48,910 nucleotides of DNA from Magnetococcales bacterium. GTDB taxonomy: Bacteria; Pseudomonadota; Magnetococcia; Magnetococcales; UBA8363. Below, in pieces: positions 41,425 through 48,910 of this stretch. Each line of letters opens with the position of its first letter. Positions within the stretch are counted from its first letter, which is position 1. The stretch is from positions 1 to 48,910 of the forward strand of contig PEAK01000028.1 of the NCBI GenBank assembly GCA_002753515.1. The letters run 5' to 3'. The translations under genes and the position numbers were made by a program. The notes beneath the pieces are model-generated. The model had not been told where the DNA came from. It ran no database searches and saw nothing but the letters and a program-made list of their open reading frames with translations.

Positions 41425-42693
41425 ATGGATCCAACCGTTTCCTTGGAACATGCCGATCCAGAGGTGTTTGCAGCGATTCGGGATGAATTGGGGCGCCAGC
41501 GGGACCAGATCGAGTTGATCGCCTCGGAAAACATCGTGAGCCGTGCGGTTCTTGAGGCGCAGGGCAGCGTCATGACCAACAAATATGCCGAAGGATATCC
41601 CGGCAAGCGCTATTACGGTGGCTGCGAGTGCGTGGACCGCAGTGAGTCCCTTGCCATTGAACGGGCGAAGCAATTGTTTGGCTGTGGATATGCCAATGTC
41701 CAACCGCATTCGGGTTCCCAGGCCAATATGGCGGCCTATCTGGCCTTGGGTGGGGCAGGGGATCTGTTGTTGGGGATGTCTTTGGCGCACGGGGGGCATT
41801 TGACCCATGGTGCCGCCCCCAGTTTTTCCGGTCAGATCTTTCGGGCGGTGCAGTATGGGTTGCACCCGCAAACCGAGGTGATCGATTATGATGAGGTGGA
41901 GCGCTTGGCGTTGCAGCATCGACCGCGCATTATCGTTGCGGGGGCTTCGGCCTACAGTCGCATCATCGATTTTGCCCGGTTTCGCCAGATTTGCGATCAG
42001 GTTGGGGCTGATTTGGTGGTGGATATGGCCCATTTTGCCGGATTGGTGGCGGCGGGCGAGCATCCGAGCCCATTTCCACACGCCGACATCGTGACGACAA
42101 CGACTCATAAAACGTTGCGGGGTCCCCGGGGTGGCATGATCTTGACCAATCGGGAAGAGTTGGCCAAAAAAATCAATTCCAAAATTTTTCCCGGGATTCA
42201 GGGTGGACCGCTGGAACATGTGATCGCCGCCAAGGCCGTGGCTTTTGGCGAGGCGTTGCGACCGGAATTCAAGGATTATGCGCGGCGTATTCGGGCCAAC
42301 GCCGTGGCGCTCGCGGAAACTTTGGTGGAAAAAGGTTTGCGGATCGTCTCAGGTGGAACGGACAACCATTTGATGCTGGTGGACCTGACATCGCGTAACA
42401 TCACGGGCAAGGATGCGGAAGCGGCGTTGGAACGTTCGGGGATCACCTGTAATAAAAATGCCATTCCCAATGATCCGCGTTCGCCATTCGTGACTTCCGG
42501 CATTCGTCTGGGGTCGCCGGCAGCCACCTCCCGGGGCTTCAACGAAGCCGATTTCCGGGAGATTGGCCGTTGGATCGTGCGGGTGGTGGATGCGGTGTCG
42601 ATCCATCCGGCAGGGGATGCCGCTGTGGAAGCGGAGATCAAGAGTCACGCCTTGGCCTTGTGTCGCCGTCATCCGATCTATCCGCATGGGTGA
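41425..42693 (+). CDS. glyA: Serine hydroxymethyltransferase
   Basis: 422 residues from the ATG at 41425 ([20 protein letters not shown]); an in-frame ATG at 41407 would add six. [37 protein letters not shown] and [16 protein letters not shown] are family motifs; the PLP lysine lies in [14 protein letters not shown]. It converts serine and tetrahydrofolate to glycine and methylene-tetrahydrofolate. Its 3' end overlaps ribD by 8 bp; the nrdR gene often found at this point in alphaproteobacteria is missing. Confidence 0.96.
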   Translation: MDPTVSLEHADPEVFAAIRDELGRQRDQIELIASENIVSRAVLEAQGSVMTNKYAEGYPGKRYYGGCECVDRSESLAIERAKQLFGCGYANVQPHSGSQANMAAYLALGGAGDLLLGMSLAHGGHLTHGAAPSFSGQIFRAVQYGLHPQTEVIDYDEVERLALQHRPRIIVAGASAYSRIIDFARFRQICDQVGADLVVDMAHFAGLVAAGEHPSPFPHADIVTTTTHKTLRGPRGGMILTNREELAKKINSKIFPGIQGGPLEHVIAAKAVAFGEALRPEFKDYARRIRANAVALAETLVEKGLRIVSGGTDNHLMLVDLTSRNITGKDAEAALERSGITCNKNAIPNDPRSPFVTSGIRLGSPAATSRGFNEADFREIGRWIVRVVDAVSIHPAGDAAVEAEIKSHALALCRRHPIYPHG

Positions 42694-43825
42694 TCCGGCT
42701 GTGGATTTGGACCGGCGCATGATGGATCGGGCGTTGCGGCTGGCGCGGCGTGGTTTGGGTCGGACCGCTCCCAACCCGGTCGTGGGCTGTGTGCTGGTGC
42801 GGGATGGCCAGGTGGTGGGCGAAGGGTTTCATCCCAAGGCGGGTGCAGGACATGCGGAGGTGTTTGCCTTGCGGGAGGCGGGTTCCAGGGCGCGTGGGGC
42901 AACGGCTTATGTGACGCTGGAGCCGTGCAGTCATCACGGGCGGACCCCGCCGTGTGTCGATGCCCTGATCCAGGCCGGAGTGGTTGAAGTCGTGGCGGCA
43001 ATGGGTGATCCCGATGAACGGGTGGCGGGAAGGGGGTTTGAAAGACTCAAGGAGGCTGGTATAGTGGTCCGGATCGGTGTGCGGCAGGCTCTGGCCGTGG
43101 CGCTGAACAGACCGTTCGTCAGCCGGATACTCAGGGGACGTCCTTTGCTGACCGTGAAAATGGCAGCGTCCATGGACGGCAAAACGGCTACACAAACGGG
43201 ACAAAGCCAGTGGATTACCGGTCCGGCGGCACGGGTCAGCGTGGGGCGTCTCCGGGATACGCACGATGTGATCATGGTTGGGATCGGTACCGTACTCGCG
43301 GATGATCCCCGTCTGAATTGTCGTATCGTCGGGGGGCGGGATCCAATCCGTCTGGTGGTGGACTCGCAGTTGCGTATCCCCGATGCGGCGCAGGTTTGGT
43401 CATCGTCCGTCGATGCGCCGTTGTGGTTGGCCACGGTGGGGGGCGGCGGCGAACGGGCGCAATATCTGCAACGGCGCGGGGCGAAAATCATCGCTTGTCG
43501 CGACGATGGTGTGGGGCGGGTTGACCTCAATGATTTGTTGAAGCAGTTGGGTGATTTGGGAATCAATAGCGTGTTGTCAGAGGCCGGGGCCGTTTTGACG
43601 GGGGCGCTCATGCGCTCTGGGTTGGTGGATCGCTTGGCCTTGTATCTGGCACCCATGCTGATCGGTGGCGTGGGGGCACCGGGTCTCCTGGGTAACATGG
43701 GTGTGGATGATCTCAAGGAAGCACCACGGTTGCATGGGGCGGAAATCAGCAGGGTGGGTAGCGACTTTTTGCTTACGGCAAGTTTGGGCGACTGGATGCG
43801 GGACGAGGCATGTTTACCGGTTTGA
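42686..43825 (+). CDS. ribD: Bifunctional riboflavin deaminase/reductase
   Basis: 379 residues starting [20 protein letters not shown] inside the end of glyA. The deaminase domain (about 1-145) has the zinc motifs GHAEVFAL and [14 protein letters not shown]. The reductase domain (about 150-365) has [35 protein letters not shown] and the [11 protein letters not shown] segment. It catalyses the second and third steps of riboflavin synthesis. It overlaps ribE by 16 bp, so the rib genes form a tight operon. Confidence 0.95.
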   Translation: MGDPAVDLDRRMMDRALRLARRGLGRTAPNPVVGCVLVRDGQVVGEGFHPKAGAGHAEVFALREAGSRARGATAYVTLEPCSHHGRTPPCVDALIQAGVVEVVAAMGDPDERVAGRGFERLKEAGIVVRIGVRQALAVALNRPFVSRILRGRPLLTVKMAASMDGKTATQTGQSQWITGPAARVSVGRLRDTHDVIMVGIGTVLADDPRLNCRIVGGRDPIRLVVDSQLRIPDAAQVWSSSVDAPLWLATVGGGGERAQYLQRRGAKIIACRDDGVGRVDLNDLLKQLGDLGINSVLSEAGAVLTGALMRSGLVDRLALYLAPMLIGGVGAPGLLGNMGVDDLKEAPRLHGAEISRVGSDFLLTASLGDWMRDEACLPV

Positions 43826-44469
43826 TCGAAGGGATTGGTACGGTCGTGAGCCTGCACAAGGGGGGGGCGGATTGGACGTTGGGGGTGGCGGCACCGTTTG
43901 ATCTTGCCGGCGTCTCACTGGGCGATTCGCTGGCGGTCAACGGTGTGTGTCTGACGGTGATTGCCAAGGAATCAACGAGTTTCCAGGTTCAGGTTTCCCG
44001 GGCGACGGTCGCGGTGAGTACCATGACGGGTCTGCGGGTTGGACAAAAGGTCAATCTGGAACGGGCCATGGTGTTGGGTGGCAGACTGGATGGCCATTTG
44101 GTCCAGGGCCATGTGGATACAGTGGGGGATGTGGAACGTTTGCTGCCCCAGGGGCAATCGGTGGTCATTTGGTTCCGTGTGCCGCGTCCCTATGGCCGTT
44201 ATATTGTCCCTAAAGGGTCTGTCGCCATTGATGGGGTCAGCCTGACGGTGAACGAAGTGCAGGATAGTGGTACGGTGACGCGATTTTCAGTCAACATGAT
44301 TCCACATACCGGTCACAAGACCACTTTGGCGTCTTTGGTGGCGGGCAGTATGGTGAATGTGGAGACCGATTTGTTGGGTCGCTATGTGGAAAGGTTGTTG
44401 ATGGCCGGGCGTCAGGGGGAGACGATGGCACGGATTGATGAAGCATACCTGCGTGAGAGAGGTTTTTGA
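43810..44469 (+). CDS. ribE: Riboflavin synthase alpha subunit
   Basis: A 219-residue protein made of two similar lumazine-binding repeats. It starts [34 protein letters not shown] in the first repeat matches [15 protein letters not shown] in the second, each ending with the HT-type dipeptide region ([13 protein letters not shown]). It dismutates two lumazines to riboflavin. The start overlaps ribD; ribBA begins four bases after its stop. Confidence 0.95.
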   Translation: MFTGLIEGIGTVVSLHKGGADWTLGVAAPFDLAGVSLGDSLAVNGVCLTVIAKESTSFQVQVSRATVAVSTMTGLRVGQKVNLERAMVLGGRLDGHLVQGHVDTVGDVERLLPQGQSVVIWFRVPRPYGRYIVPKGSVAIDGVSLTVNEVQDSGTVTRFSVNMIPHTGHKTTLASLVAGSMVNVETDLLGRYVERLLMAGRQGETMARIDEAYLRERGF

Positions 44470-44473
44470 TGCC

Positions 44474-45745
44474 ATGTCTGACGATTTTAACTCCATCGAG
44501 GACATTATCGAAGATTTTCGCCAAGGTCGCATGATTATCCTGGTGGACGATGAAAATCGTGAAAATGAAGGGGATTTGATTATTCCGGCAGAGGATTGCG
44601 GCCCGGATGCGGTCAATTTCATGGCACGTTTCGGCCGGGGTCTCATTTGTTTGGCATTGACGGCAGAGCGGGTGGAACAGTTGCAGATACCCCTCATGGT
44701 GGTGGATAACGATGCCAAATTCAAGACGGCGTTTACCGTTTCCATCGAGGCCAGGACCGGGGTCACGACCGGTATTTCGGCACAGGATCGTGCCAGGACC
44801 ATTGCCGTGGCCATCGACGATGCCAGTCAGGCCCAGGATCTGGTGCGTCCCGGACATGTGTTCCCCCTCATCGCCAAAGAAGGGGGTGTGTTGGTTCGGG
44901 CGGGGCATACCGAGGCATCGGTCGATTTGACCCGATTGGCGGGACGCAAGCCGGCAGCGGTCATTTGTGAAATTTTGAATGACGATGGCACCATGGCCAG
45001 GGTGCCCGATCTGTTGCCGTTCGCCAAGCATCACGGGATCAAAATTGGCACGATTGCCGACCTGATTTCCTTCAGGACGCAACATGAAAAACTGGTCCAT
45101 CGGCAGGTGGAAACCCGTTTGCCCTCTCTGCATGGCGGGGAGTGGCGGTTGTTCGTCTACACCAATGATTGCGATGATTTTCAACATGTCGCCTTGATCA
45201 AGGGGGAAATCGACGGCAACAAGCCGGTGCTGGTGCGGGTCCACAGCGAATGTTTGACGGGGGATTTGTTCGGCTCCTTGCGTTGCGATTGCGGTGGCCA
45301 GTTGCGCTCGGCCATGTTGCAAATCGGTCAGGAGGGGTGCGGGGTGTTGTTGTATCTCCGTCAGGAAGGGCGCGGGATTGGCCTGATCAATAAAATGCAT
45401 GCCTATAACCTCCAGGACAAAGGTTTGGATACGGTGGAAGCCAACAAAGAACTTGGTTTCCCGGCTGATTTACGGGATTATGGGATCGGGGCGCAAATAT
45501 TGCGGGATGTGGGGGTGCGCAAGATCAGGATCATGACCAATAATCCGAAAAAGATCATTGGTCTGGAAGGATATGGCATGGAGGTTGTGGAACGGGTGCC
45601 TATCGCGATTCCGGCAAGTCAGAGCAATGCCCATTATTTGGCAACCAAACGCCATAAACTGGGCCATCTGTTGCCGCATCCCCTGGAGGAGGGGATGGAA
45701 TCCGGAGATGGAGTCGCGGTTTTGGATAGGTCCGATTCCCACTGA
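44474..45745 (+). CDS. ribBA: Bifunctional DHBP synthase / GTP cyclohydrolase II
   Basis: 423 residues from the ATG at 44474. N-terminal RibB domain: [20 protein letters not shown] is the acidic metal-binding loop and [20 protein letters not shown] is the second motif. C-terminal RibA domain: [20 protein letters not shown] holds the zinc cysteines, [12 protein letters not shown] the GTP-binding motif, and [12 protein letters not shown] and [10 protein letters not shown] the rest. It supplies both substrates that lead to lumazine. It lies between ribE and ribH. Confidence 0.95.
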   Translation: MSDDFNSIEDIIEDFRQGRMIILVDDENRENEGDLIIPAEDCGPDAVNFMARFGRGLICLALTAERVEQLQIPLMVVDNDAKFKTAFTVSIEARTGVTTGISAQDRARTIAVAIDDASQAQDLVRPGHVFPLIAKEGGVLVRAGHTEASVDLTRLAGRKPAAVICEILNDDGTMARVPDLLPFAKHHGIKIGTIADLISFRTQHEKLVHRQVETRLPSLHGGEWRLFVYTNDCDDFQHVALIKGEIDGNKPVLVRVHSECLTGDLFGSLRCDCGGQLRSAMLQIGQEGCGVLLYLRQEGRGIGLINKMHAYNLQDKGLDTVEANKELGFPADLRDYGIGAQILRDVGVRKIRIMTNNPKKIIGLEGYGMEVVERVPIAIPASQSNAHYLATKRHKLGHLLPHPLEEGMESGDGVAVLDRSDSH

Positions 45746-45798
45746 TTCTTCGCAGGTTGGGAATCATCGTTCGCTACCAGGGAAAAGGAATCCGAGGG

Positions 45799-46278
45799 AT
45801 GTCAGAAGAGATCACAGTCGTGGAAGGTCATTTGGATGCGGGTCGCGGTGGCCGTTATGCCATCATCGTTTCCCGTTTTAACGGTTTCATTACCGAACGT
45901 TTGTTGGAAGGGGCGTTGGATTGCTTTCGCCGCCATGGGGTTGGCAATGCCTCGTTGACCATCGTTCGGGTTCCGGGGGCGTTTGAAATACCCATGGTGT
46001 TGTCGCGTCTCGCCAAAGGCCAAAAGTATTCCGGCATCGTCTGCCTGGGCGCGGTGATCCGAGGCTCCACGCCGCATTTTGACTATGTGGCGGCAGAAGT
46101 GAGCAAAGGCGTGGCATCGGTAGCCCTGGAGAACGACATTCCGATCGGTTTCGGGGTGTTGACGACCGATACGGTGGAACAGGCGATTGATCGTGCCGGA
46201 ACCAAGGCGGGTAACAAAGGGTGGGAGACGGCGCTTTCTGTGATCGAAATGGTGGATTTGTTTGCCAGGATTGCATGA
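45799..46278 (+). CDS. ribH: 6,7-dimethyl-8-ribityllumazine synthase
   Basis: 159 residues from [40 protein letters not shown] is the N-terminal motif; [33 protein letters not shown] and [20 protein letters not shown] form the active site. It condenses the two RibBA/RibD products. AAGGAA and GAGGG precede the ATG. nusB follows, as in many proteobacteria. Confidence 0.95.
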   Translation: MSEEITVVEGHLDAGRGGRYAIIVSRFNGFITERLLEGALDCFRRHGVGNASLTIVRVPGAFEIPMVLSRLAKGQKYSGIVCLGAVIRGSTPHFDYVAAEVSKGVASVALENDIPIGFGVLTTDTVEQAIDRAGTKAGNKGWETALSVIEMVDLFARIA

Positions 46279-46312
46279 GCTTGACTTAAGCATCGTAGCG
46301 AAGGAGTGGCCG

Positions 46313-46753
46313 GTGAGCGTTGATAAGGCAGAGTTCCTTCCAGCTCCCCCCGGTCGGCACAAGGCCAGGGAATTGTCGCTGTGGGCCTTGTACCAGAGCG
46401 ATATTTCCGGTGATCCCGTTGGTCGGGCAGTGGGGCAGCTTACGGAAGAGAGTGGCGGCAGTAAAGTTGACCTGGAATATTTCAAGAAAATTGCAGCAGG
46501 GGTCTGGAGCCGTCTGGCGGAATTGGATCAACTGATTTCCCGGTCGGCGGACAATTGGTCGGTGGAGCGCATTGCCGCGATTGATCGCAATATTTTACGG
46601 CAGGCGGTTTTTGAACTTTTGACGGAGCCGGACTTGGACGTGCGGGTGATTATCAACGAGGCCGTCATCCTGTCCAAGCGGTATGGGGACAAAAAATCAG
46701 CCTCCTTTGTCAACGGGGTGTTGGATCGCCTGGCGCGAGAGGTGCGGCCTTAA
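46313..46753 (+). CDS. nusB: Transcription antitermination factor NusB
   Basis: 146 residues from the GTG at 46313, which has AAGGAG six bases upstream; an earlier in-frame start would overlap ribH. RHKARELSLWALYQSDISG is the N-terminal helix motif and DRNILRQAVFELL and VIINEAVILSKRYGDKKSAS the C-terminal ones. It binds the boxA RNA with NusE in rRNA antitermination. It lies 34 bp after ribH and 22 bp before thiL. Confidence 0.93.
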   Translation: MSVDKAEFLPAPPGRHKARELSLWALYQSDISGDPVGRAVGQLTEESGGSKVDLEYFKKIAAGVWSRLAELDQLISRSADNWSVERIAAIDRNILRQAVFELLTEPDLDVRVIINEAVILSKRYGDKKSASFVNGVLDRLAREVRP

Positions 46754-46775
46754 AGATTTGTGGGAGTGTGAACGC

Positions 46776-47789
46776 GTGGCAAACGATAAAACGGTGTCCT
46801 CCGTAGGCGAATTCGGCCTCATCGAGCACTGTTTCAAAAATTTGGGCCGGTCTGATATTCCGGGCGTGGGAAGGGGTATCGGGGATGATGCCGCAGTGCT
46901 TTTCGTCCCGCGTACCCAGGATTTGCTGGCGACCTCGGACACCCTGGTCGAGGGTGTCCATTTCACGCGGGATGCGGACCCGCGGCAGTTGGGTTGGAAA
47001 GCGCTGTGTGTCAATTTATCGGACATCGCAGCCATGGGGGGCGAACCCCGGTGGTACCTGCTTTCCATCTCCTTGCCACCGACGACACCCTTGGCCTGGG
47101 TCGAGCAGTTGGCTTTGGGTTTGGCTGCGGCGGGTGAACAGTATCGGGTGGCGTTGGTGGGTGGCAATACGTCGGCGACGACGGGTCCCATTGTGCTGAC
47201 CATCTCCCTGTTCGGGGTCGTGGGCAATGGACGACCTATCCTGCGTTCCGGGGCCGAAGAGGGCAATCGTATCTTCGTTTCCGGGACTTTGGGGGACTCG
47301 GTTTTGGGGTTGCGGCGTTTGACCGGCGTGGATCGTGAAGCCTGTGAGAAGGGCATGGTCGATTTTTTGCTGGATCGGCATGTGCGGCCCATGCCGCGAA
47401 CTGAGTTGGGCATGGCTTTGGTGGATGCCGCCGTTGCCCGCTCTGCGGTGGACGTTTCCGATGGTTTGCTTGCCGATCTGGGGCATGTGTGTGCGGCATC
47501 GGGTGTGGGGGCCGATATCCATTTGGAAAAAATGCCGCTATCGTTGGCCGCACGCCAATGGTTGGGTGACGGTGATGGGGATCGTTGGCGGGTATTGCTC
47601 ACCGGCGGTGAAGATTATGAGCTTTTGTTCACCATATCCCCGGGCGCTCTGGATCAAATCCCGGCCATTGCCGAGAAAGTGGGCGTCCCGTTGACCGAAA
47701 TTGGGGTGATCACCCGGGAAAAGGGAGTTCGTGTCTGGAATTCCGGCAAGCCGCTGGTTCTTTCGGATGCGGGTTTCAAACATTTTTAA
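46776..47789 (+). CDS. thiL: Thiamine-monophosphate kinase
   Basis: 337 residues from the GTG at 46776, with GGGAG nine bases upstream. GEFGLIEHCF opens the protein; GIGDDAAVLFVP and ATSDTLVEGVHF hold metal-binding Asp residues, NLSDIAAMGGEPRWYLLSI and LVGGNTSATTGPIVLTIS are the ATP-binding segments, and AVDVSDGLLADLGH and LTGGEDYELLF complete the family set. It makes thiamine diphosphate from thiamine monophosphate. Last gene of the rib-nusB run. Confidence 0.95.
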   Translation: MANDKTVSSVGEFGLIEHCFKNLGRSDIPGVGRGIGDDAAVLFVPRTQDLLATSDTLVEGVHFTRDADPRQLGWKALCVNLSDIAAMGGEPRWYLLSISLPPTTPLAWVEQLALGLAAAGEQYRVALVGGNTSATTGPIVLTISLFGVVGNGRPILRSGAEEGNRIFVSGTLGDSVLGLRRLTGVDREACEKGMVDFLLDRHVRPMPRTELGMALVDAAVARSAVDVSDGLLADLGHVCAASGVGADIHLEKMPLSLAARQWLGDGDGDRWRVLLTGGEDYELLFTISPGALDQIPAIAEKVGVPLTEIGVITREKGVRVWNSGKPLVLSDAGFKHF

Positions 47790-47822
47790 TCGTTGTGACC
47801 TGTGGGGAGGTTCAAGCTAAGG

Positions 47823-47851
47823 TTGACATCCTCTCCCGTTTGAAGGATGAT
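47823..47851 (+). promoter_or_regulatory. Candidate promoter of tRNA-Ser
   Basis: TTGACA (47823-47828), a 17-bp spacer and GATGAT (47846-47851), 4 of 6 for the -10. The palindrome GAAGGAT-G-ATCCTTC (47842-47856) overlaps the -10. The tRNA begins 18 bp downstream. Confidence 0.4.
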
Positions 47852-47868
47852 CCTTCTGGTGCAACCAA

Positions 47869-47959
47869 GGGGAGATGGCCGAGTGGTTGAAGGCGGCACC
47901 CTGCTAAGGTGTTATATCCGAATAGGGTATCGAGGGTTCGAATCCCTCTCTCTCCGCCA
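47869..47959 (+). tRNA. tRNA-Ser (anticodon GCU)
   Basis: A 91-base cloverleaf. Acceptor strands GGGGAGA and TCTCTCC (one G-T pair); D arm GCCGAGTGGTTGAAGGC; anticodon arm GCACC-CTGCTAA-GGTGT with anticodon GCT; long class II variable arm; T arm GAGGGTTCGAATCCCTC; encoded CCA end. It reads AGC and AGU codons. Confidence 0.97.
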
Positions 47960-48071
47960 ATCCCTTGTTTCAAGCCTTCCAGTAACGTCCAAAAATCTCC
48001 TTAAATCAAGCACAAATACCAATATACCGTCTAAAGACGTACAATAGAATTCACTTGAATCCGAGACACGG

Positions 48072-48107
48072 TTGTGGGTAGGATTTTCTGCATCCTTTGT
48101 GGGTAGG
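48072..48107 (+). repeat. Two direct repeats TTGTGGGTAGG downstream of tRNA-Ser
   Basis: TTGTGGGTAGG occurs at 48072-48082 and again at 48097-48107, 25 bp apart. Such spaced direct repeats just downstream of a tRNA gene recall the leader of a tRNA-targeting integrase or its binding sites. No integrase gene follows; the next sequence is a palindromic element. The space 47960-48139 holds no recognisable gene. Confidence 0.45.
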
Positions 48108-48139
48108 GTGATAACACGACTTGGAAGGTTATCGCAGCC

Positions 48140-48289
48140 TAAACCGCAACCAACGCGGGATACGTAGTTTTCCCGCGTCATTCCCGCGAAAGCGGGAATC
48201 CAGAAAGTCAGGGAAAGTAGGAAGGTTCTCTGGATCCTCGCTTTCGCGGGGATGACAATAACTGCACATTCCAAGATAGCTGCGGTTTA
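48140..48289. repeat. MITE-like palindromic element, type 1, copy I
   Basis: TAAACCGCAACCAACGCGGG to ATAGCTGCGGTTTA, with hairpins ATTCCCGCGAAAGCGGGAAT and a slightly mutated ATCCTCGCTTTCGCGGGGAT. Its right end supplies the stop codon read by the transposase remnant on the other strand. Confidence 0.93.
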
Positions 48290-48633
48290 GATCGGCATCA
48301 ATGCTCCCAACATGTGATCAATATCCATCCCATCTTTCACAAACTGACTGACCCTCAACAGCAAAGAACGAAAAGCTTCCCTGGCAATCGTGCGCCACTT
48401 TTGTCCGATGGTAATTTTGCCATTTGCGAACTCAAATCTTTCAGATGTCGAGGCGAAAGCAGGAACTCTCTGTAGAATCGACTGCGCGATACAATTTAAA
48501 CGGAGGTGGCGCTCGACCGCAGCCCCGCCACGTAGCGGCTAACGTGATCGAATCCCTCATCCCGACAAAAAATCGAACGATACCTGTCCATCCACGTTTG
48601 AACGATCAATGGCGTTTCGGCAAGGGGAAACAT
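48287..48633 (-). pseudogene. Transposase remnant (internally deleted, frameshifted)
   Basis: Reading leftward from an ATG at 48633 (GGAGAGG about eight bases upstream), the frame gives MFPLAETPLIVQTWMDRYRS... ending VAGLRSSATSV at a stop after 45 residues. Further left, another frame reads VPAFASTSERFEFANGKITI, then GQKWRTIAREAFRSLLL and finally HMLGALMPI before a TAA at 48287-48289 formed by copy I. The two parts look like the head and tail of one transposase joined by an internal deletion. The IS family (IS701/IS4-like?) is only a guess from style. It is enclosed by copies I and J. Confidence 0.5.
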
Positions 48634-48681
48634 GGCAAACAACCTCTCCAAATTATTAATGAAAGTTAAGATTGTTTATCC

Positions 48682-48793
48682 TAAACCGCAGCCATCTTGG
48701 AATGTGTAGTTATTGTCATCCCCGCGAAAGCGGGGATCCAGAGGGCATTTCTACTTCCCCTGACTTTCTGGATTCCCGCTTTCGCGGGAATGA
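48682..48793. repeat. MITE-like palindromic element, type 1, copy J (right end missing)
   Basis: It begins TAAACCGCAGCCATCTTGGA and runs through both hairpins (ATCCCCGCGAAAGCGGGGAT and ATTCCCGCTTTCGCGGGAAT) to GGGAATGA at about 48793. The usual right end (ending GGTTGCGGTTTA) is absent and is replaced by sequence leading into an IS110-type transposase. Confidence 0.9.
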
Positions 48794-48910
48794 TAAACAT
48801 CTAGCCGACCTCCCAAACGGGTGTATCTTTGGTTGAGACACCAATCTCACGAAGGATAACCCGAATCAGGAGGCCGAGATGACATTATATGGCGCAATCG
48901 ATCTGCATTC
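48794..48910 (+). mobile_element. Left part of an IS110-family insertion sequence (partial)
   Basis: From the point where copy J stops matching its family, a short non-coding end of about 85 bp leads to a transposase start. The exact left boundary cannot be fixed from one copy. The short upstream end would fit the IS1111 subgroup, where the long non-coding (bridge RNA) end lies downstream; this is inference, since the element is cut by the window edge. Confidence 0.55.
48879..48910 (+). CDS. IS110-family transposase, N-terminal fragment
   Basis: An ATG with AGGAGG five bases upstream opens MTLYGAIDLH before the window ends. The GAIDLH start is characteristic of IS110/IS1111 (DEDD) transposases, the Asp being the first catalytic acidic residue. 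Only ten residues are visible, so the assignment rests on this motif and the ribosome-binding site. Confidence 0.6.
   Translation, partial: MTLYGAIDLH

Noticed and set aside
44290-45400. Long minus-strand frame opposite ribBA
   Set aside because: It is antisense to a gene with complete RibB and RibA motifs and is explained by codon bias.
1-48910. Magnetosome (mam/mms) genes
   Set aside because: None recognised, so the Magnetococcia idea rests only on mixed gene order and is left as inference.

Overview
The window comes from a Gram-negative proteobacterium. It has an outer-membrane TolC-like lipoprotein, LapA/LapB, IHF-beta, a periplasmic phosphatase-like protein and a large chemosensory operon. 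Gene order is mixed. pheA-tyrA-aroA-cmk-rpsA-ihfB-lapA-lapB resembles gamma/betaproteobacteria, whereas rpiB-glyA-ribD-ribE-ribBA-ribH-nusB-thiL resembles alphaproteobacteria (with nrdR missing), and AroA is class II. This mixture would suit a deep-branching lineage such as the Magnetococcia, but that is inference; no magnetosome genes are present.

Layout. 1-1270: the tail of an upstream gene, a rhodanese-like gene and two dispersed palindromic elements. 1271-12178: a signalling/envelope block with a TolC-SPOR lipoprotein, a CHASE2 adenylate cyclase, a proline-rich protein with a 12-bp minisatellite and a 1497-residue membrane protein ending in PilZ. 12308-26146: a chemosensory locus, interrupted by a convergent periplasmic Ppx/GppA-like gene and an orphan HEPN-type gene. 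It holds a CheW with an inserted CZB zinc domain, two more CheW-like genes, a NIT-HAMP-MCP-hemerythrin receptor, CheB (receiver Asp replaced by Glu), CheR-TPR, CheA-REC, CheY and a GAF/HD-GYP protein. Cyclic-AMP, c-di-GMP and chemotaxis signalling thus sit side by side.

26619-32506 is an accessory region: a secreted Tyr/His-rich protein, a two-gene ATPase + PIN-like module (candidate undescribed defence or toxin system), a lytic transglycosylase, a DUF1640-like coiled-coil protein, a TacA/TacT-type toxin-antitoxin pair and a RelE/HigB-HigA-type pair. 32641-47789 is core metabolism: aromatic amino acids, cmk, ribosomal protein S1, IHF-beta, LapA/LapB, ribose-5-phosphate isomerase B, serine hydroxymethyltransferase, riboflavin synthesis, NusB and ThiL. 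A tRNA-Ser(GCU) follows at 47869, then a mobile-DNA zone with a transposase remnant, two palindromic elements and the start of an IS110-family transposase at the window edge.

The most pervasive unexplained structure is a dispersed MITE-like element of about 150-230 bp with TAAACCGC/GCGGTTTA ends and two internal ATTCCCGCGAAAGCGGGAAT-type hairpins. Nine copies, two of them partial, carry these ends, and a tenth relative carries the same core between unrelated 21-bp terminal inverted repeats. Several copies lie immediately upstream of gene starts, one splits lapA from lapB, and one appears to be the landing site of the IS110 element.
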